This document shows, piece after piece, positions 59,060 through 64,000 of a stretch of DNA of 64,000 nucleotides. The notes beneath the pieces were generated by a model that saw nothing but the letters and a program-made list of their open reading frames with translations, was not told the origin of the DNA and did not search any database. Origin of the DNA: Limnohabitans sp. Rim8 (GTDB lineage: Bacteria > Pseudomonadota > Gammaproteobacteria > Burkholderiales > Burkholderiaceae_C). The DNA lies in contig CAMDFT010000004.1 of the NCBI GenBank assembly GCA_945897795.1, forward strand, positions 1 through 64,000, given 5' to 3'. Numbering within the stretch: the stretch's first letter is position 1; every line of letters begins with the position of its first letter. The position numbers were made by a program, and so were the translations under genes.

Positions 59060-59554
59060 TCAAGGCAAATAATCAACCAACGCTTGCGGCAACAACGGCT
59101 TGAGGCCCCTGAGCGCGAGGTCCAACCAGGCCGGGCCCACAGCACCCCGCCACCATTCCTCTTTCGACAAACCCAAGAGTTGCAAGACCACCGTCAAGGC
59201 CAACAAGAGCACCACGCCGCGCGCCAAACCAAAAACACCGCCGAGCGCTCGGTCCACCGGGCGCAAACCCACGGTTTCCACCAGTTTTTTGACCAGCCAG
59301 GACACCAAGCCGGCCGCAAACAAGGCCACGACAAACACCAAGGCAAATGCCACCGCGTACTGCACCTGGGCAGCGGCTTCTTTGAGAAAAGGCAAAAATG
59401 CCACGGCTTCGGCGGCCCACCACTGCGCCAAGATGAAGGCAGCCAGCCACCCGGCCAGAGACAGCACCTCGTAAACCAGTCCGCGCCACAAGCCCACCAA
59501 CATGGAGGCCAACAACACCGCCAACAAAATCCAGTCGGTCAGGGCTATGGCCAT
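59060..59554 (-). CDS. cvpA: CvpA family membrane protein
   Basis: The 164-residue protein has four hydrophobic segments (about 5-22, 28-48, 62-85 and 100-122) and the family motif TDWILLAVLLASMLVGLWRGLVYEVLSL. CvpA was named for colicin V production and is now linked to envelope stress tolerance. RPVDRALGGVFGLARG in the cytoplasmic loop is typical. It is one base past the SPOR gene stop and 39 bases ahead of purF. Confidence 0.92.
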   Translation of the reverse strand: MAIALTDWILLAVLLASMLVGLWRGLVYEVLSLAGWLAAFILAQWWAAEAVAFLPFLKEAAAQVQYAVAFALVFVVALFAAGLVSWLVKKLVETVGLRPVDRALGGVFGLARGVVLLLALTVVLQLLGLSKEEWWRGAVGPAWLDLALRGLKPLLPQALVDYLP

Positions 59555-59555
59555 G

Positions 59556-60287
59556 TCAGATTCTCAAGACGGCCGCTGGCAACTCGAGTTTGCGAACTTT
59601 GGCAGCCGCTTTTTCAGCCTCATCTCGGTTACTGAATGGCCCTAACCGAACCCGAGTGGAGGTTTTCCCATCTTTTCCATCCACCACCTGGGTGAAGGTG
59701 CTCAACCCCGCCTGCTCCAACTTGCGGCGCACTTCGCGAACCTTGGCCAGGTCGCTGAAGGCGCCCACCTGAACCACATGCCGTTCGCCCGCAGCCTCAG
59801 GGGGCTTGCCATCCAGCAACGCCCGGGCTTTGTTGCCATCGTCTTTGGGCTTGGCCGAAGCCTCAACCGGTTGGGTCAAGGGCTCTTGCGCTCGCGTGGG
59901 CTCATCCATACGCTCGGGCTTGGCGCTCTGTACCACTTCTTCTTTCGCATCCAACCCCTCTTGCACGGGCAAAGGTTGGGCTTCGGGCAACAAGGGTTTG
60001 GCAGGGCTGGCATCGGCAGGCAAGGCCTGCGTCACTTTCAAAGGGGCACTGGTGGGACGATCCGGGATCAGGATCGGGGTGTCCACCGCGACAGGGCGCG
60101 GTTGCGTGTCAAACATCAAAGGGAAACCGACAACGGCCAGCAGGACCAAGACCACAGCACCGATCAGGCGATGGCGGGCGCGTCGACGCACCAACTCGAC
60201 GCTCTCACCCGATCCGGGCGAGACCGTTTCGGCAGAGGCTGGAGATGAGGCCGCTTGACCCGGAAAACGGAACTTGAAAAACGCCAT
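59556..60287 (-). CDS. SPOR domain protein (DedD-like)
   Basis: The 243-residue protein has a cytoplasmic N-terminus, one membrane segment (about residues 40-58) and a long proline-rich periplasmic linker. The C-terminal SPOR domain (about 168-243; HVVQVGAFSDLAKVREVRRKL) binds denuded glycan strands at the division septum. This layout is that of DedD, a non-essential division protein. It lies nine bases after folC and just ahead of cvpA, the standard order folC-dedD-cvpA-purF. Confidence 0.9.
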   Translation of the reverse strand: MAFFKFRFPGQAASSPASAETVSPGSGESVELVRRRARHRLIGAVVLVLLAVVGFPLMFDTQPRPVAVDTPILIPDRPTSAPLKVTQALPADASPAKPLLPEAQPLPVQEGLDAKEEVVQSAKPERMDEPTRAQEPLTQPVEASAKPKDDGNKARALLDGKPPEAAGERHVVQVGAFSDLAKVREVRRKLEQAGLSTFTQVVDGKDGKTSTRVRLGPFSNRDEAEKAAAKVRKLELPAAVLRI

Positions 60288-60296
60288 GGCAGGTGC

Positions 60297-61586
60297 TCAG
60301 GGGCTGAGGTGTTTGGCTTGCAGACGCGGAATGCCGTTTTGCAAAACACCGCCCACGGTATAGAAGGAGCCAAAGACGACGATTCTATCAGCCGGGTCTG
60401 CGGCTTCGATGGCCGCCTGCAGGGCCTGCATAGGGTGGGCGTGAGCGCTGGAAGCAACATCTGTGCGGGTGTTTTGTGCCTGCCAAGCGTGCTGCAAATC
60501 GGCCGCTTTGGCGGCACGGGGCAAGGGCAAATCGGTGAAATACCATTTGTCCACCATCGGGTTGACCTTTTGCAGCATGGGCAATAGATCTTTGTCGGCC
60601 ATGGCCCCAAAAACCGCGTGGGTGGTGGGATAAAAACCCATGGCGTCCAGGTTGGCCGCCAGCGCCGCCACCGAATGCGGGTTGTGTGCCACATCCAGCA
60701 CCAAAACCGGCTGCCCTGGCACGATCTGGAAGCGCCCGGGCAACTTCACCATGGCCAGACCGTTGCGCACAGCCTGGGCGGCAATGGGAATGCGCTGGCG
60801 CAAGGCTTCCAGCGCGGCCAGCACGCCCGCGGCGTTGATCAGTTGGTTGGCCCCGCGCAGCGCCGGGTAGGCCATGCCGCTGTAACGGCGATCGCGCCCC
60901 GCCCAGGCCCACTGTTGCTTGTCGCCCGAAAAATTGAAATCCCGGCCAAACAGCCAGAGCTCGGCCCCCACGGCGGCGGCATGATCGATCACGCTTTGCG
61001 GTGGCACCGGGTCACTCACGATCACCGGCCGCCCGGCACGCATGATGCCCGCCTTCTCGAAACCAATGCGCTCGCGGTCTTTGCCCAAAATGGCCATGTG
61101 GTCCAGATCGATGCTGGTGATCACCGCGCAATCGGCGTCGATGATGTTGACCGCGTCCAGCCGCCCGCCCAAGCCGACTTCCAAAATGGCCACGTCCAAA
61201 TGGGCCTGAGCCATCAGGCTCAGGATGGCCAGCGTGCTGAACTCGAAATAAGTCAGGCTGACATCGCCTCGGACCGCCTCGACAGCCGCAAAAGCTTCGG
61301 CGAAAGCTTCGGGCGAGGCCGACTCGCCGTGCAGGCGGCAGCGTTCTTCAAAATCAACCAAATGTGGCGAGGTGTAAACACCTGTGCGGTAACCGGCTTG
61401 CAGCAGCACCGCCTCCAGCATGGCGCAGGTCGAGCCCTTGCCGTTGGTGCCCGCCACGGTGATCACCGGGCAGTCAAAACGCAGCGCCATGCGGTCGGCC
61501 ACGGTTTTCACGCGGTCCAGCCCCATGTCAATGGCCACCGGGTGTAACTGCTCGCACCAGTCGAGCCATTCCTGTAGAGTCTTCAT
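60297..61586 (-). CDS. folC: Dihydrofolate/folylpolyglutamate synthase
   Basis: FolC joins dihydropteroate to glutamate and later adds glutamates to tetrahydrofolate. The 429-residue protein has the P-loop VAGTNGKGSTCAM, the FTSPHL-type loop (TGVYTSPHLVDFEER) and the ligase domain ending in the Mur-like C-terminal part with DVAHNPHS. ATG at 61586. It starts the folC-SPOR-cvpA-purF-metZ-gltX unit; accD, its usual upstream neighbour, is at the other end of this window. Confidence 0.96.
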   Translation of the reverse strand: MKTLQEWLDWCEQLHPVAIDMGLDRVKTVADRMALRFDCPVITVAGTNGKGSTCAMLEAVLLQAGYRTGVYTSPHLVDFEERCRLHGESASPEAFAEAFAAVEAVRGDVSLTYFEFSTLAILSLMAQAHLDVAILEVGLGGRLDAVNIIDADCAVITSIDLDHMAILGKDRERIGFEKAGIMRAGRPVIVSDPVPPQSVIDHAAAVGAELWLFGRDFNFSGDKQQWAWAGRDRRYSGMAYPALRGANQLINAAGVLAALEALRQRIPIAAQAVRNGLAMVKLPGRFQIVPGQPVLVLDVAHNPHSVAALAANLDAMGFYPTTHAVFGAMADKDLLPMLQKVNPMVDKWYFTDLPLPRAAKAADLQHAWQAQNTRTDVASSAHAHPMQALQAAIEAADPADRIVVFGSFYTVGGVLQNGIPRLQAKHLSP

Positions 61587-61636
61587 AGGCGGCGATTGTC
61601 GCCCAGTCTTGTCACATTTAACTTCGTCAAACCCCC

Positions 61637-61981
61637 ATGGACCCCATTGTTTACGGCATTCCCAATTGCGACACCGTCAAAAAAGCCCGCACCTGGCTGG
61701 CCGATCACGGCTTGAACGCGGTCTTTCACGATTTCAAAAAACAAGGCGTGCCCGAAACGCAGCTGGACACTTGGCTGACCGCTGTGGGCTGGGAAACCCT
61801 GCTCAACCGCAAAGGCACCACTTGGCGCAAACTGGACGCTGCCGTGCAAACGGGCGTGACGGGCCGCGAAAGCGCCAAAAAGGTCATGCTGGCGCATGCC
61901 AGCACCATCAAACGGCCGGTCATTGCCTGGCCCTCGGGTCGGGTCACCGTGGGCTTCACGCCAGACCAATGGCCTGTCTGA
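61637..61981 (+). CDS. ArsC/Spx family protein (YffB-like)
   Basis: The 114-residue protein belongs to the arsenate-reductase/Spx thioredoxin fold. It keeps the single catalytic-type cysteine in YGIPNCDTVKKARTWL and the RPVIAWPSGRVTVGF end with Arg, as in YffB. The family name suggests arsenate reduction, but YffB-type members are not proven arsenate reductases; a glutathione-dependent thiol role is as likely. It is divergent from folC, 50 bases apart. Confidence 0.88.
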   Translation: MDPIVYGIPNCDTVKKARTWLADHGLNAVFHDFKKQGVPETQLDTWLTAVGWETLLNRKGTTWRKLDAAVQTGVTGRESAKKVMLAHASTIKRPVIAWPSGRVTVGFTPDQWPV

Positions 61982-62074
61982 GAAAAAACAGGGCATCAAC
62001 TTTACGTTTCAGCCATAAAGAACCGGGCATCCAACGCTAAACTCGTTCACATTGATTTGACGGAGAAACCGATC

Positions 62075-62734
62075 ATGAAAACCCTGATGACCACATTTTT
62101 ACTGGCAGCCACCGGTCTGACGCAGGCCCAGGAAGTCGGCCAAGTGATCTCTCGCACCGCGGTGTACCAACAAGTCGCCGTGCCACGCCAAACCTGCACG
62201 CAAACCCCCGTGGCCGTGCAAAACACCACATCCGGCGCAGGGGCCCTGATGGGCGCCATCGCCGGTGCTGCGGTCGGCAACCAGGTCGGGGGCGGCTCGG
62301 GCCGCGCCTTGGCCACCGTGGCCGGCTTCATGGGTGGCGCCATCTTGGGCGACCGCATCGAAAATCCCGGCAGTCAGATTCAAAATCAAACCACTTGCAC
62401 CACCCAGACCGTTTACGAAAACCGCTTGAGCGGTTACAACGTGGTGTACGAATACGCTGGCAAGCAATACAGCGTGCAACTGCCGCAAGACCCAGGCCCC
62501 ACCATCCAGTTGCAAGTCACCCCCATCGTCCCGCCCCTGTCTGCAGCGCCCACGGATACGGTGGTGACCACCACCACCGCGCAGGCCCCCGTCATCACCG
62601 AATCCCGTGTGTTGTACGTGCCCACCCCGGTTTACCGCAGCTACCCCCCGGTCTACACCAACATCAATTTGGGTTGGGGCTGGAGCAATGGCCACGTTCA
62701 CAGCCGCCGCCACGGCCACGGCCAGTGGCGCTGA
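62075..62734 (+). CDS. Glycine-zipper 2TM outer-membrane protein
   Basis: The 219-residue precursor has a signal peptide (MKTLMTTFLLAATGLTQA/QE). A glycine-zipper hairpin at about residues 52-90 (GALMGAIAGAAVGNQVGGGSGRAL) follows, like the 17 kDa surface antigen family. Downstream come a beta-rich stretch with paired cysteines (QTTCTTQTVYENRLSGYNVVYEY) and a His/Arg/Gly-rich tail. Without a lipobox Cys it is probably a periplasmic or outer-membrane protein stabilising the envelope. GGAGA eight bases upstream supports ATG 62075. Confidence 0.82.
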   Translation: MKTLMTTFLLAATGLTQAQEVGQVISRTAVYQQVAVPRQTCTQTPVAVQNTTSGAGALMGAIAGAAVGNQVGGGSGRALATVAGFMGGAILGDRIENPGSQIQNQTTCTTQTVYENRLSGYNVVYEYAGKQYSVQLPQDPGPTIQLQVTPIVPPLSAAPTDTVVTTTTAQAPVITESRVLYVPTPVYRSYPPVYTNINLGWGWSNGHVHSRRHGHGQWR

Positions 62735-62812
62735 AAGCCCCTGATCACCGCTCACCGCCGATCCCAGATCCGATCGGCCGTCTGGCCTAAAATGACGGGT
62801 TGACCGGCCACC

Positions 62813-62836
62813 AAGGGCGTCTACAGACGCCCTTTT
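62813..62836 (+). terminator. Intrinsic terminator after the glycine-zipper gene
   Basis: AAGGGCGTC pairs with GACGCCCTT around a TACA loop, followed by a short run of T. It lies about 80 bases after the stop and ahead of ppnP. The T run is short, so efficiency may be modest. Confidence 0.65.
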
Positions 62837-62877
62837 CCATTGACGCGGGATGGACCCGCCCCTTTGAAGCATCACCC

Positions 62878-64000
<1,123 letters not shown>

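Overview
The window is a contiguous piece of a GC-rich chromosome from a betaproteobacterium. The gene orders hemC-hemD-hemX-hemY, lepA-lepB-rnc-era-recO-pdxJ-acpS, rpmF-plsX-fabH-fabD-fabG-acpP-fabF and cvpA-purF-metZ, together with the protein sequences, point to Burkholderiales, family Comamonadaceae. A freshwater Limnohabitans-like genome is my best guess, but the sequence alone does not prove the genus. Most of the window is densely packed housekeeping DNA. I see no rRNA, CRISPR array, prophage or insertion sequence.

Layout. 1-2.1 kb: end of trpB, then trpA and accD. 2.2-5.6 kb: yggT, a LON-domain protein, lysS and a small membrane protein. 5.6-13.4 kb (minus strand): a long operon lepA-lepB-rnc-era-recO-pdxJ-acpS-nagZ, most junctions overlapping by 1-4 bases. 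13.7-22.1 kb (minus): a DegP/DegQ protease, a hypothetical protein, then the fatty-acid/phospholipid block yceD-rpmF-plsX-fabHDG-acpP-fabF. 22.1-27 kb: maf, an RsmI-like methylase, an SppA-like peptidase, a Rieske protein, a phosphoglycolate-type phosphatase and rluC, with rluC divergent from rne (27.2-30.3 kb). 30.4-34.5 kb (minus): hemC-hemD-hemX-hemY. 34.6-43.2 kb: ppc, a HigB-toxin remnant, hrpA and argA.

43.2-53.6 kb is the accessory part. On the minus strand lie a VanA-like Rieske oxygenase with its own ferredoxin, a membrane protein with an Mrr-type nuclease fold, and a TauD-type dioxygenase. Divergent from these is a tight seven-gene plus-strand unit: two orphan Bug/TctC solute receptors, an RraA/HMG-aldolase homologue, LeuC-like and LeuD-like hydratase subunits, an ornithine cyclodeaminase homologue and a DAO-type FAD oxidoreductase. 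This looks like a small-acid or amino-acid catabolic route without a known name and is the best candidate for an undescribed system. A cysteine-less glutaredoxin-like protein follows.

53.7-64 kb: tRNA-Pro, a MerR regulator, a tRNA-Asp/Glu/Ala cluster, then folC-SPOR-cvpA-purF-metZ-gltX (minus). After these come an ArsC/Spx-like protein, a glycine-zipper lipoprotein-like antigen, ppnP and the start of argG.

The other striking features are intragenic palindromic repeats translated in frame inside hrpA, the absence of rpoE-rseAB between fabF and degQ, and the roughly 58-kb separation of accD from folC.
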